Assembly: GCF_900090245.1 (NCBI RefSeq)
Contig: NZ_FMDN01000002.1
Span: 434,001 to 498,000, forward strand
Source of the DNA: Micromonospora halophytica
GTDB lineage: Bacteria; Actinomycetota; Actinomycetes; Mycobacteriales; Micromonosporaceae
Direction of reading: 5' to 3'
Length of the DNA: 64,000 nucleotides
The notes under the pieces were generated by a model, which ran no database searches, was not told the origin of the DNA, and saw only the letters and a program-made list of their open reading frames with translations. The translations under genes were made by a program, and so were the position numbers. Of this stretch, positions 15,309 through 23,438 are shown in pieces; the first letter of the stretch is position 1; every line of letters begins with the position of its first letter.

Positions 15309-17465
15309 TTGACCGACCACACCACCCTGGAACGGGAGATCGCCGCCGAGCAGCGGCATCTCGACCGGGTGTACGCCCGGCTGGCCGAACTGCGCCGCTC
15401 GGCCGCGCAGGCCGAGAAGGACGGCTACCGACTGGCCCGGGTCGGCAACTTCGGTGCGCTGGTCGAACGGGACGCGATGGTCTTCCACGCCGCGCAGCGG
15501 CGGTACGTGCTGGACGCCGAGCACGAGGGGCTGGTCTTCGGCCGGCTCGACCTGCGTACCGGCCAGGTGCTGCACGTGGGGCGGCTCGGGGTCCGCGGCG
15601 AGGAGGCCGAGACGTTGGTGGTCGACTGGCGGGCCCCGGCCGCCGCCGCCTTCTACCAGGCCACGCCCGCCGAGCCGCTGGGCGTGGTGCGGCGGCGCAC
15701 CATCCAGTCCTCGGGTGAGAAGGTGACCCGGATCGAGGACGACCTGCTCGACCCGGAGGCAGTGCCGGCGGACCTGGCGGTGGTCGGCGACGGGGCGCTG
15801 CTGGCCACCCTGTCCCGGGCCACCGGCCGGGGAATGCGGGACATCGTGGCGACCATCCAGCGGGAGCAGGACGAGGCGATCCGCTCCCCCGGCTCCGGTG
15901 TCACGATCGTCTCGGGCGGCCCGGGGACCGGCAAGACGGCCGTCGCCCTGCACCGTGCCGCGTACCTGCTCTACTCCGACCGCGCCCGGTACGCCGGCGG
16001 CGGCATCCTGGTGCTCGGCCCGTCGTCGGTCTTCGTCGAGTACATCGCCTCGGTGCTCCCCTCGCTCGGTGAGGAGACCGCCACCCTGCACTCGCTCGGC
16101 TCGCTCTTCCCCGGCATGTCGGCGACCCGCACCGACCCGCCGGAGGTGGCGGCGGTGAAGGGTTCGCTGCGGATGCGGCGGGTGTTGGAGCGCGCGGTAC
16201 GCGACGCGGTGCCGGACGGCCCCGAGGAGCTGCGCCTGCTCTACCGTGGCCAGCTGCTGCGGCTGGAGCGGCGGGAGCTGGACGGCGTCCGGGACCGGAC
16301 GCTGTCGCGGGGCGCGCGCCGCAACGAGGTCCGCCGGGCCGCCTTCGACGCCGTCCTCGCCGCGCTGTACGCCCAGGCGCGCCGGCTGGCCGTCCCGCGC
16401 CTGCCGGAGCAGCCCGCCTTCGAGGACGAGATCATCGAACGGCCGGAGTTCCGGGAGTTCCTCAAGGCGTGGTGGCCGCGGCTGCACCCCCGGCACGTGC
16501 TGGACTGGCTGGCCCGGCCGGCGCGGCTGCGCCGGTACGCCGCCGGTGTCCTGTCCCGGGCCGAGACCACGCTGCTGTCCGGGGCGTACCGGACGTTGGG
16601 GTCGCAGGGGCTGACGGTGGCCGACATCGCCCTGCTCGACGAGTTGGACGCGCTGCTGGGCCAGCCGGTGCGGCCGAAGCGGCCGAAGCGCGACCCGTTC
16701 CAGCTGGCCGGCGGGGTACGCGAGCTGAGCACCTTCGCCGACCGGCAGCGGGCCGCGCGGGCAGCGGCGCGGGAGCGCCCGGAGGACTACCGCGACTACG
16801 CGCACGTGGTGGTGGACGAGGCGCAGGACGTCTCGCCGATGCAGTGGCGGATGGTCGGCCGGCGCGGACGGCTGGCCTCCTGGACGGTGGTGGGCGACCC
16901 GGCGCAGACCGCGTGGACGGGTGACCCGCAGGAGCTGGACCGGGCCCGGGAGCAGGCGCTGGGCCGGCGTCGGCGGCACCGGTTCAACCTCACCACCAAC
17001 TACCGCAACTCGGCGGAGATCTTCGCGGTGGCGGCGGCGGAGATCCGCCGGCTCCACCCCGACCTGGAGCTGCCGGTCGCGGTCCGGTCCACCGGTGTCG
17101 AGCCGGTGGCGCTGACCGTCCCGGCGGCGGAGTTGGCCGCCACGACGGTGGAGGCCGTCCAGACGCTGCTCGGCGAGGTGGAGGGCACCGTCGGCGTGAT
17201 CACGCCGGTGCCGCGCCGCGACGAGGTGGCCGGCTGGCTGGACGGGCGCGGCGGCCCCCGGCTCCAGGTGGTGACCAGCCTCCAGGCCAAGGGCATGGAG
17301 TACGACGGGGTGGTGCTGGTCCACCCGGACGAGATCCGGGCCGAGCCCTCCGGCGCCCGAACCCTCTACGTGGCACTCTCCCGCGCCACCCAACGCCTCA
17401 CCACCATCACCCCCACCCCGGTTGATCATGAAGTTGTTGCCCCGCACGCCGTGTCGTGGCAATAA
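15309..17465 (+). CDS. HelD/HelR-type RNA polymerase recycling ATPase (UvrD-like superfamily 1)
   Basis: A 718-aa protein that, by family, removes stalled RNA polymerase from DNA; HelR members give rifamycin tolerance in Streptomyces. It has an N-terminal coiled coil (about 5-45, LEREIAAEQRHLDRVYARL), the Walker A GGPGTGKT at about 203, the DEAQD box near 502 and the motif LTTNYRNSAEI. The TTG at 15309 is chosen because AGGAG ends seven bases before it and the coiled coil begins there. The last 14 codons lie inside an inverted repeat (17424-17475), so the native C-terminus may have been replaced. Confidence 0.85.
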   Translation: MTDHTTLEREIAAEQRHLDRVYARLAELRRSAAQAEKDGYRLARVGNFGALVERDAMVFHAAQRRYVLDAEHEGLVFGRLDLRTGQVLHVGRLGVRGEEAETLVVDWRAPAAAAFYQATPAEPLGVVRRRTIQSSGEKVTRIEDDLLDPEAVPADLAVVGDGALLATLSRATGRGMRDIVATIQREQDEAIRSPGSGVTIVSGGPGTGKTAVALHRAAYLLYSDRARYAGGGILVLGPSSVFVEYIASVLPSLGEETATLHSLGSLFPGMSATRTDPPEVAAVKGSLRMRRVLERAVRDAVPDGPEELRLLYRGQLLRLERRELDGVRDRTLSRGARRNEVRRAAFDAVLAALYAQARRLAVPRLPEQPAFEDEIIERPEFREFLKAWWPRLHPRHVLDWLARPARLRRYAAGVLSRAETTLLSGAYRTLGSQGLTVADIALLDELDALLGQPVRPKRPKRDPFQLAGGVRELSTFADRQRAARAAARERPEDYRDYAHVVVDEAQDVSPMQWRMVGRRGRLASWTVVGDPAQTAWTGDPQELDRAREQALGRRRRHRFNLTTNYRNSAEIFAVAAAEIRRLHPDLELPVAVRSTGVEPVALTVPAAELAATTVEAVQTLLGEVEGTVGVITPVPRRDEVAGWLDGRGGPRLQVVTSLQAKGMEYDGVVLVHPDEIRAEPSGARTLYVALSRATQRLTTITPTPVDHEVVAPHAVSWQ

Positions 17466-17475
17466 CTTGATGATC
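17424..17475. repeat. Inverted repeat forming the end of the helD-like gene
   Basis: The left arm at 17424-17441 (GATCATGAAGTTGTTGCC) pairs with the right arm at 17458-17475, 16 of 18 bases matching, around a 16-nt G/C-rich middle. It is distinctly more AT-rich than the surroundings. It encodes the last residues and supplies the stop codon (TAA, rare in this genome) of the upstream gene. It looks like a dispersed intergenic palindrome. Confidence 0.7.
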
Positions 17476-17496
17476 ATCGGCGGGGGCGGGGGTCAC

Positions 17497-17520
17497 TTGC
17501 ACATATAGCGATGTGAGCAT
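17497..17520 (+). promoter_or_regulatory. Candidate metal-sensor operator before the CDF gene
   Basis: An AT-rich imperfect palindrome, CACAT-ATAGCG-ATGTG (core 17500-17515) extended by TTG/GCA at the sides, lies about 40 bp before the transporter start. Its shape resembles the sites of ArsR/SmtB zinc sensors. This is by resemblance only; no such regulator is adjacent. Confidence 0.35.
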
Positions 17521-17555
17521 AGGTTGGGTGCCGGGTCGGGGCGGCGACGGAGGGT

Positions 17556-18476
17556 GTGGGCGTGGGCGCAGGTCATGACCACCACGGGTCGGTCGCGAAC
17601 GCCGCGCACCGCCACCGGGGCCGACTCTGGACGGCCTTCGCGCTGCTCGCCGCCCTGATGCTGGTCGAGGCGGCGACGGCCGTCGTCACCGGCTCACTGG
17701 CCCTGCTCTCCGACGCCGGGCACATGTTCACCGACGTGCTCGGCATCGGGATGGCCCTGGCGGCGATCACCGCCGCCCGGCGGGCGGACCGGGACCCGCA
17801 GCGCACCTTCGGCCTCTACCGGCTGGAGGTGCTCGCCGCGCTCGCCAACGCGGTGCTGCTCAGTGGCGTCGCCGTCTACGTCCTGATCGAGGCGGTACGC
17901 CGGTTCGGCGACCCGCCGGAGGTCAGCACCGGGCCGATGCTGGTGGTGGCCGTGCTCGGCCTGCTCGCCAACGTCGTCGCCTTCGCCCTGCTCCGCGAGG
18001 GCGCGCAGGAGAGCATCAACCTGCGCGGGGCGTACCTGGAGGTGCTCGGCGACCTGCTCGGCTCACTCGGCGTGATCGGCGCCGCGCTGCTGATCGCCGG
18101 CACCGGCTGGTGGTGGGCCGACCCGGCGGTGGCGGTCGCGATCGCCCTGTTCATCCTTCCCCGCACCTGGCGGCTCGGCCGGGCGGCCGTCCGGATCCTG
18201 GTGCAGGCCGCCCCGGAGCATCTTCAGGTGACCGCGGTGCACGACCGGCTGGTCGCCGTCCCGGGCGTGGCCGAGGTGCACGACCTGCACGTCTGGACGC
18301 TCACCTCCGGCATGGAGGTGGCCTCGGCACACCTGACCATGCACCCCGGGGCCGAGGTGGGCACGGTGCTGGCCGCCGCCCGCAGCGCGCTGCACGAGGA
18401 CTTCCACATCGAGCACGCCACCCTCCAGATCGAGCCTGGAGCGGCACCGGGGGCCTGCGGCGCGATCGAGTGGTAA
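17556..18476 (+). CDS. Cation diffusion facilitator, CzcD/ZitB-type zinc exporter
   Basis: Inner-membrane antiporter of 306 aa that expels Zn2+ (possibly Cd2+ or Co2+) in exchange for protons. A His-rich N-terminus (GHDHHGS, HRHRG) is followed by six membrane segments. The metal-site motifs SDAGHMFTDV (segment 2) and GDLLGSLGV (segment 5) fit HxxxD/HxxxD-type members, with the second site starting in EVLGDLLGS. A ferredoxin-like cytoplasmic domain ends the protein (VHDLHVWTLTSGMEVASAHL). GTG 17556 follows GGAGGG; another GTG lies two codons on. The candidate operator upstream suggests metal-controlled expression. Confidence 0.9.
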   Translation: MGVGAGHDHHGSVANAAHRHRGRLWTAFALLAALMLVEAATAVVTGSLALLSDAGHMFTDVLGIGMALAAITAARRADRDPQRTFGLYRLEVLAALANAVLLSGVAVYVLIEAVRRFGDPPEVSTGPMLVVAVLGLLANVVAFALLREGAQESINLRGAYLEVLGDLLGSLGVIGAALLIAGTGWWWADPAVAVAIALFILPRTWRLGRAAVRILVQAAPEHLQVTAVHDRLVAVPGVAEVHDLHVWTLTSGMEVASAHLTMHPGAEVGTVLAAARSALHEDFHIEHATLQIEPGAAPGACGAIEW

Positions 18477-18569
18477 CACCAATTATCCACTTATGCACCT
18501 TTTGGCAGACTTACCTCCCGTACCCTCAGTCACGAACCGGGCATCAGCCACACCAGTACCGGTAGTCTC

Positions 18570-18735
18570 GGTTCCGGCCTCCGCCAGGCGGCACCCGACG
18601 GTGCCGGCGGTGGCCGCCGCCTAAACGCCCGCCAGGGCGTACCGGGGAACCAGGTACGTGGGGTGCATCCGCGCCAGCGGTAGGGATCTTCCGTCCCGAA
18701 CCCGTCAGCTAACCCGGTCGGCGGCTGACGGAAGG
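18570..18735 (+). ncRNA. c-di-AMP riboswitch (ydaO/yuaA type)
   Basis: The leader of the VanY-like gene carries the conserved blocks of this riboswitch in order: CCGGGGAACCAG near 18634, GGGTGCATCCGC near 18661, a GCGGTAGGG block, then CCCGAACCCGTCAGCTAACC ending near 18715, followed by GGTCGGCG and a purine-rich ribosome-binding site. In actinomycetes this class sits before cell-wall hydrolases and resuscitation factors and switches them off when c-di-AMP is high. Outer boundaries are approximate. It lies 10-170 bp before the start codon, so control could be transcriptional or on ribosome access. Confidence 0.93.
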
Positions 18736-18742
18736 ATTGTGC

Positions 18743-19801
18743 ATGCACGTACGACGTACCACTGTCCGACTGGTGGCCGCGGTCGCCGCCGCCCTCGCCC
18801 TCGGGGTGTCGTCGGCGCCACCGCCCGTGACCGCCGCCCCGCCCACCACCCGGCTCGCCGCACCCGGCGACGACGACGAGGGCGGCACCCCGGCCCTGCG
18901 CGCCCAACTCGACGCCGCCAGCAAGGGCTGGATCGACGCCAAGGCCGCGCTGGAGCGCTCCACCCGCCGCCAGCAGGAACTCAACAACCAGCTCAAGACC
19001 ATCGAGTCGGAGCTGACCCTGCGCAACGGCAAGGTCGGCGAGATCGCCGGGGTCGCGTACCGCACCGGCCGGCTCGGCCCCGTGTCGGCGCTGCTCAACA
19101 GCACCTCCCCCGAGGGCTTCCTGGACCGGGCCGCCGAGCTGGAGACGGTCGCCAGCAACGAGGACCGCGAACTGCGCAACCTGCTGCGCACCAAGGAGGA
19201 GGCCACCCGCACCCGGGTCGCGCTCGACACGGAGATCGTCGAGCAACGCAAGCAGATCGCGGTGATGGCCAAGCGCAAGCAGCAGGCCGAACGGGCGCTG
19301 GCGGTGGCCGCCGCCGACAAGCCCGCCCCGCGCGCCGACAGCGGCGCCAGCCGGGGCACCTCCACCGCGAACGCCCGACCGGCGCCGCGCAACTCGGACG
19401 GCTCCTGGCCGCGAGAGTCGTGCAGCGTCAACGACCCCACCCCGGCCAACGGGTGCATCACGCCCCGCATGCTGAACGCGCTCCAGCAGAGCCAGGCGGC
19501 CGGCTTCACCCGGTACGTCTCCTGCTACCGCCCCGGCGGCTCCGGCGAGCATCCCAAGGGCCGGGCCTGCGACTTCGCCGCGCAGAAGGGCGGCTTCGGC
19601 GGGGACGCGACCGGTGGCGACCGGACGTACGGCAACAACCTGGCCGCGTACCACGTCCGCAACGCCGACCGGCTCGGCGTGCTCTACGTGATCTGGTACC
19701 GGCAGATCTGGCTGCCCAGCAGCGGCTGGAAGTCGTACAGCGGGGCGGGTGGGGACCCGTCCAGCGACCACACCAACCACGTGCACCTGTCGGTGTACTG
19801 A
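18743..19801 (+). CDS. Secreted coiled-coil protein with VanY-like peptidase-fold domain
   Basis: A 352-aa exported protein. The signal peptide (MHVRRTTVRLVAAVAAALAL, cleavage around the AAP region) is followed by a long coiled coil (about 50-190, for example LDAASKGWIDAKAALERSTRR), a low-complexity linker, then a C-terminal domain with CSVNDPTPANGCITPRML and SCYRPGGSGEHPKGRACDF, ending DHTNHVHLSVY. The SGEHPKGRACDF/HVH arrangement is that of M15/VanY-like D,D-peptidase relatives. ATG 18743 follows GGAAGGA. The c-di-AMP riboswitch upstream ties it to wall turnover. Whether it cuts peptidoglycan or only binds it is not proven. Confidence 0.87.
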   Translation: MHVRRTTVRLVAAVAAALALGVSSAPPPVTAAPPTTRLAAPGDDDEGGTPALRAQLDAASKGWIDAKAALERSTRRQQELNNQLKTIESELTLRNGKVGEIAGVAYRTGRLGPVSALLNSTSPEGFLDRAAELETVASNEDRELRNLLRTKEEATRTRVALDTEIVEQRKQIAVMAKRKQQAERALAVAAADKPAPRADSGASRGTSTANARPAPRNSDGSWPRESCSVNDPTPANGCITPRMLNALQQSQAAGFTRYVSCYRPGGSGEHPKGRACDFAAQKGGFGGDATGGDRTYGNNLAAYHVRNADRLGVLYVIWYRQIWLPSSGWKSYSGAGGDPSSDHTNHVHLSVY

Positions 19802-19809
19802 CCCACACC

Positions 19810-19847
19810 GTGTGCGGGGCCCGTCCGTGCGGAGGGGCCCCGCACAC
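19810..19847. terminator. Terminator-like hairpin between convergent genes
   Basis: A perfect 13-bp stem (arms 19810-19822 and 19835-19847) with a 12-nt loop begins 8 bp after the stop at 19801 and precedes the stop of the opposite-strand gene at 19871. Confidence 0.8.
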
Positions 19848-19870
19848 GTACGCCGGTTCAGGCGCGGGCG

Positions 19871-20338
19871 TCAGCCGGCGACCGGGCCGCCGTCGGAGAG
19901 CCGGTCCAGCACCGCGCCGAGCCGATCCGCCAGCGCCAGGTGCGCGGCGCGGGCCTGGCGGAAGGCGTACCCGAACAGCGGCGCCGGGGCGGCCAGGGTG
20001 ATCTCCACGTCCACCCGCAGCACGCCGTCCTCCTCACGGAGCCGGGTGCGGTTGCGCACGGTCGTGCCGGGCTGCTGCCGAGCCACCGTGACGATCTCGT
20101 CGTCGGTGACCACCAGGACGTCCGCCTGGTACGTGACCGGAAAGCTCAGCGGCCCCAGCTCCAGCCGGTCGGTGATCGCGTAGCTGGCCCGCGCGCCCGG
20201 CCGCGGCGGCAGCTCGCGGACCCGGACGATCAGCGGATGCACCTCACCGTGCCTGGCGAGATCGCTCAACAGCGCCACCGCGTCCGCCCGTGAGCAGCGC
20301 GCCTGCACCGTGTAGCTGAACGTCTCCCGCCGGACCAC
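19871..20338 (-). CDS. SRPBCC-family (polyketide cyclase/START-like) protein
   Basis: A 155-aa soluble protein with the helix-grip pattern of the SRPBCC superfamily: RRETFSYTVQARCSRADAVA at the start, a central strand set (YAITDRLELGPLSFPVTYQA) and a long C-terminal helix (AYAFRQARAAHLALADRLG-like). The GTG at 20336-20338 is preferred because GGAGGGG lies just upstream, although the frame is open to 20419. Members bind lipids or hydrophobic metabolites; the ligand here is unknown. Confidence 0.78.
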   Translation of the reverse strand: MVRRETFSYTVQARCSRADAVALLSDLARHGEVHPLIVRVRELPPRPGARASYAITDRLELGPLSFPVTYQADVLVVTDDEIVTVARQQPGTTVRNRTRLREEDGVLRVDVEITLAAPAPLFGYAFRQARAAHLALADRLGAVLDRLSDGGPVAG

Positions 20339-20590
20339 TGCCCCTCCACTCCTCGTCGGTCGCACGATCGTCCCGTACCCGGGACGGGCTGGCAACGCCG
20401 ACGCCGCCCGGCCGCGCATGACGGGGACGGGACGTCTTCGAGGTGGAGATGCCGAAGCTGGAAACGGCCGTCAACCGGGACGCCGGGCGGTGCCGGCCGA
20501 GGCGTACGCGTCGGTCACCGCCGCCCGGGCGGTCGTGTGGGCGGCCGACGTCGACCTCTCCGGCCTCGCCGCAGAGTGTCGGGCGGCGGC

Positions 20591-20953
20591 TCAGGCGCCG
20601 GGCAGGACCTCGGGGGTGGCCGCACCGGCGAAGTACGGCTCCGGGGCGCCGAAGAGGCCGAGCAGGCCGGTCACCCAGAGCTGCCGGTGCACGAACCGGC
20701 TCGGCTCGGTGACCACCAGCTTGACGCCGCTGACCTCGGCGGTCTGGAACCCGGCGACCATCGCGCTGATGCCGACCGAGTCGATGAAGGTGACGAGTCG
20801 CATGTTGAGCTCGATCCGGGACGGACGGCCCTTCGCGAGCACCTCGGCGATCGCCTCACGCACCTCGTACGCGGTGTCGACGTCGATCTCCCCTCGCGGA
20901 GCGATCTCGATGACACCACCCGACAGAACCGACTTCACGATCGACAGGCTCAC
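20591..20953 (-). CDS. STAS-domain anti-sigma factor antagonist
   Basis: A 120-aa SpoIIAA/RsbV-like protein that, when unphosphorylated, releases a sigma factor from its anti-sigma kinase. It has the strand-helix pattern IEIAPRGEIDVDTAYEVREA and the phosphorylation loop FIDSVGISAMVAGF, with the Ser after Asp. The GTG start at 20953 follows GGAGGTG. No anti-sigma kinase or sigma gene is adjacent, so the partner is elsewhere. The last 20 residues are Gly/Ala/Pro-rich and variable. Confidence 0.9.
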   Translation of the reverse strand: MSLSIVKSVLSGGVIEIAPRGEIDVDTAYEVREAIAEVLAKGRPSRIELNMRLVTFIDSVGISAMVAGFQTAEVSGVKLVVTEPSRFVHRQLWVTGLLGLFGAPEPYFAGAATPEVLPGA

Positions 20954-21352
20954 GCGAGCACCTCCACTCGCCCGTTCACGGGCGCCTCATCAGTACGCGG
21001 GCCGCGACCGAGAGTATTCCTCTCACGGCCTCGGTCGCCACCCCTCGGGATGAGCAATTCGCGGATCCGGACGGTTCGGGCCGCCCTTCGCCGCATTTTT
21101 CCTGGTCCTGAACACTCCAACGAGCGACCCGGCGAGGCCGCTCCCAACCGCCCCAGGGTAGCCGTTCCGGTCCACTGCGGCCCGCACCCCGGCCCGGCGG
21201 CGGGTCCCGCCGGCCGGCCGCCGGAGCCGTGACCGGCGCGCCGCAGGTCGCGCCCGTGCGACACGCGCCCGATGAGCCGCGGGTCACCTGCCTGGTTGTC
21301 CGGGCCGCCTAGCCTCGGCGGCGAGAGGTCCACCACGACGGAAGGACGATCG
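20954..21352. other. Intergenic region between divergent genes, no gene seen
   Basis: This 399-bp stretch separates the STAS gene (reverse) from the mini-lipoprotein (forward). It includes an AT-richer patch (about 21,060-21,120, with CATTTTTCCTGG) that could hold a promoter, and GC-rich sequence with long open frames that look like composition artefacts. Confidence 0.6.
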
Positions 21353-21499
21353 ATGCTCAGGAGACTGCTCGGGCTGGCCGGTGTCGGCGCGCTGCTCGCC
21401 CTCGTACTGGCCTGCGGCTTCGGCGGCGGCGGGGACGACGACGATGACGACGACGGCGACGACTTCGCCCGTGGCGTCGCGGTGGTCGCGGTCCGCTGA
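21353..21499 (+). CDS. Tiny lipoprotein with poly-aspartate tail
   Basis: A 48-codon gene: ATG with GGAAGGA 8 bases upstream, basic MLRRLL, a hydrophobic run ending in the lipobox LVLAC (Cys at about 21), then GFGGGG, a run of seven Asp, GDDF and a short hydrophobic end. The pattern of signal and lipobox makes a lipid-anchored surface peptide likely. A stretch of Asp after a Gly linker could bind divalent cations. I know no named family. It precedes a membrane-anchored protein and a BON protein, suggesting an envelope cluster. Confidence 0.65.
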   Translation: MLRRLLGLAGVGALLALVLACGFGGGGDDDDDDDGDDFARGVAVVAVR

Positions 21500-21661
21500 C
21501 GGCGCGGGCCTGATCCACGACGCGGGTCCGCCGCGCCGACCCGGACGCTGGTTTGACGCCCGGTCGCACTGGGCACTGGCCTGGCAGGCGGACCGTGCCG
21601 CGCCGCAGACGTCGACGTGCGACGTGCCCGCAGACTTCGGCACCCCGAGGAGGTAACCCAG

Positions 21662-22063
21662 ATGTTCGGCAGCAACCTGCTGGAGCGCCGCAGCAAGCCG
21701 GAACGGATCGCCGACCAGGCCTGGCAGCAGCTCGTCACGACGGTCGGCTCCGCCGGCGACAGCGTCCGCGACGCCACCCGGTCGGTACGCGGCGGCGGCC
21801 CGCTGACCGACGCGGGCGACCTCGTCGGTTCGGCGGCGGACGAGGCCCGACGCCGGGCCACCCTGGCCTTCGACGCGCTCGCCGGGCGCCGCCCGGCGCT
21901 GCCGTGGGCCCTGCTGATCAGCGCCGCGCTGGTCGGTGCCGCGATCGGCTGGGCCGCCGGCACGGCCGCGCGGGCCGCCGGCAGCCGGGACGGCCGGCGG
22001 GTGGACGACATCGAGTTCGTCGACGTGGACCGGCCCAACTCCCCCGCCGGCCTCGACGGCTGA
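21662..22063 (+). CDS. Single-span membrane protein, unknown function
   Basis: A 133-aa protein whose ATG follows GAGGAGG. The N-terminal half is charged and helical (SKPERIADQAWQQLVTTVGS), then one membrane segment (LPWALLISAALVGAAIGW) and a short acidic tail (IEFVDVDRP). Such proteins recur in actinomycetes near BON genes, with no assigned role. The following gene begins 142 bp downstream with its own ribosome-binding site. Confidence 0.8.
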   Translation: MFGSNLLERRSKPERIADQAWQQLVTTVGSAGDSVRDATRSVRGGGPLTDAGDLVGSAADEARRRATLAFDALAGRRPALPWALLISAALVGAAIGWAAGTAARAAGSRDGRRVDDIEFVDVDRPNSPAGLDG

Positions 22064-22204
22064 CCGGCCCCGTCAACGACGTGGTCCAGCCCGTCGGCGC
22101 TCACCCGGAGCGGGCGAAGGTGACTCACCCCGGACGGCGACAGGATCGCGGTCGGCGGGCCGTACGGCCGCCGGAGTGCCCCAATCCTGCGGAGGAGTGA
22201 GCGC

Positions 22205-22885
22205 ATGGCCACCGCGACCACCGTCACGCGTACCGACCAGGACATCCAGACCGACGTGCTCGACGAGCTGACCTGGGATCCCCGGGTCAGCCCGACCGAG
22301 GTGGGGGTGACCGTCACCGAAGGGGTGGTGACGCTGACCGGCTGGGTGGACAGCTACGCCGCCAAGTGGGCCGCCGAGCGGGCCGCGCACCGGGTGGCCC
22401 GGGTCCGGGCCGTCGCCAACGACCTGACCGTCCGGATCGGCCCGTCGGCCGAGCGCACCGACCCGGAGATCGCCTCGGCCGCCGAGCGGGCCCTGGCCTG
22501 GGACGCCTTCGTGCCCGTGGAGAACCTGGAGGTCACGGTGGCCGGCGGCTGGGTGACGCTGCGCGGCACCGTCGAGTGGGAGTACCAGCGCCGGGCCGCC
22601 GAGCGGGTGGTGGGCCGGCTGACCGGCGTACGCGGGGTGAGCAACGGCGTCAGCGTGCGGCCGGCGACCCGGCCGTCCGGGGCCGACCTGCCCGACCGGA
22701 TCGTCGACGCGCTGGCCCGCAGCGGCGCCACCGAGCCGGACCGGATCAGCGTCCGGGTGTACGGCGACACCGTGGTCGTCGACGGGCTGGTCCACTCGGT
22801 GACCGAGCGGGACGAGGTGGAGCGGGTCGTCTGGTCCGCCCCCGGCATCCGGGAGGTGCACAACCACGTCACGGTGGCCCGCTGA
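22205..22885 (+). CDS. Triple BON-domain protein
   Basis: A 226-aa protein with three consecutive BON domains (about 8-75, 85-150, 158-226), each showing the pattern of a helix, then strand-turn-strand such as GVTVTEGVVTLTGWVDSYAA, VTVAGGWVTLRGTVEWEYQR and VRVYGDTVVVDGLVHSVTE. No signal peptide is visible, so it is probably cytoplasmic, unlike the periplasmic BON proteins of Gram-negatives. BON domains bind phospholipid and often accompany osmotic or heat stress responses. GGAGGAG precedes the ATG. Confidence 0.88.
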   Translation: MATATTVTRTDQDIQTDVLDELTWDPRVSPTEVGVTVTEGVVTLTGWVDSYAAKWAAERAAHRVARVRAVANDLTVRIGPSAERTDPEIASAAERALAWDAFVPVENLEVTVAGGWVTLRGTVEWEYQRRAAERVVGRLTGVRGVSNGVSVRPATRPSGADLPDRIVDALARSGATEPDRISVRVYGDTVVVDGLVHSVTERDEVERVVWSAPGIREVHNHVTVAR

Positions 22886-22940
22886 GACCACCCGGGCCGG
22901 GTGATCCGCCCTCACCCGGCCCGACGGCAGGGTGGGAGTC

Positions 22941-23438
22941 ATGACTGATTCCGACGGGCTGATCCGACCCGGGAGCCTGGCCCCCGACTTCTCCCTGCCG
23001 GCCACCCCGGACGGGCGGCGTACGGGTCCCGGACAGTTGCGCGGCCGGCCGGTGGTGCTGGCCTTCTACCCCGCCGACTGGACCCCGGTCTGCGGCGACC
23101 AGATGGCGCTCTACCAGGCGGCGATGCCGGAGTTCGACCGCTACGACGCGGCCGTGCTCGGCATCTCGGTGGACAGCCTCTGGTCGCACCGGGCGTTCGC
23201 CGAGGCCAAGGGCATCCGGTTCCCGCTGCTGGCGGACTTCGAGCCCAAGGGCGAGGTGTCCCGCCGGTACGGGGCGTACACCGCGCAGGGGCAGTCGGCC
23301 CGGGCGCTGGTGGTGCTCGACCGGGACCAGACGGTGGCCTGGAGCCACCTCTCCCCGCCCGAGGTGAACCCGGGTGCCGACGGCATCCTCGACGCGCTGG
23401 AACAGCTCGGCGCGCAGCGGCGGGTGGTGATCCGGTGA
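22941..23438 (+). CDS. Peroxiredoxin (AhpE/BCP-like)
   Basis: A 165-aa thiol peroxidase that reduces hydroperoxides. The N-terminal GSLAPDFSLPAT and the peroxidatic motif DWTPVCGDQ (Cys after Pro-Val) are in place; the later Arg and Trp of the active site fit. No clear resolving Cys is seen, pointing to a one-cysteine type. ATG 22941 is preferred over GTG three codons earlier because of the GGGTGGGAG before it. It overlaps the following DsbA-like gene by 4 bp. Confidence 0.88.
   Translation: MTDSDGLIRPGSLAPDFSLPATPDGRRTGPGQLRGRPVVLAFYPADWTPVCGDQMALYQAAMPEFDRYDAAVLGISVDSLWSHRAFAEAKGIRFPLLADFEPKGEVSRRYGAYTAQGQSARALVVLDRDQTVAWSHLSPPEVNPGADGILDALEQLGAQRRVVIR

Noticed and set aside
20950-22317. 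Long reverse open frame over the micro-lipoprotein and membrane protein genes
   Set aside because: No motif, Arg/Ser/Pro bias typical of a wrong frame, and forward genes have good ribosome-binding sites and composition.
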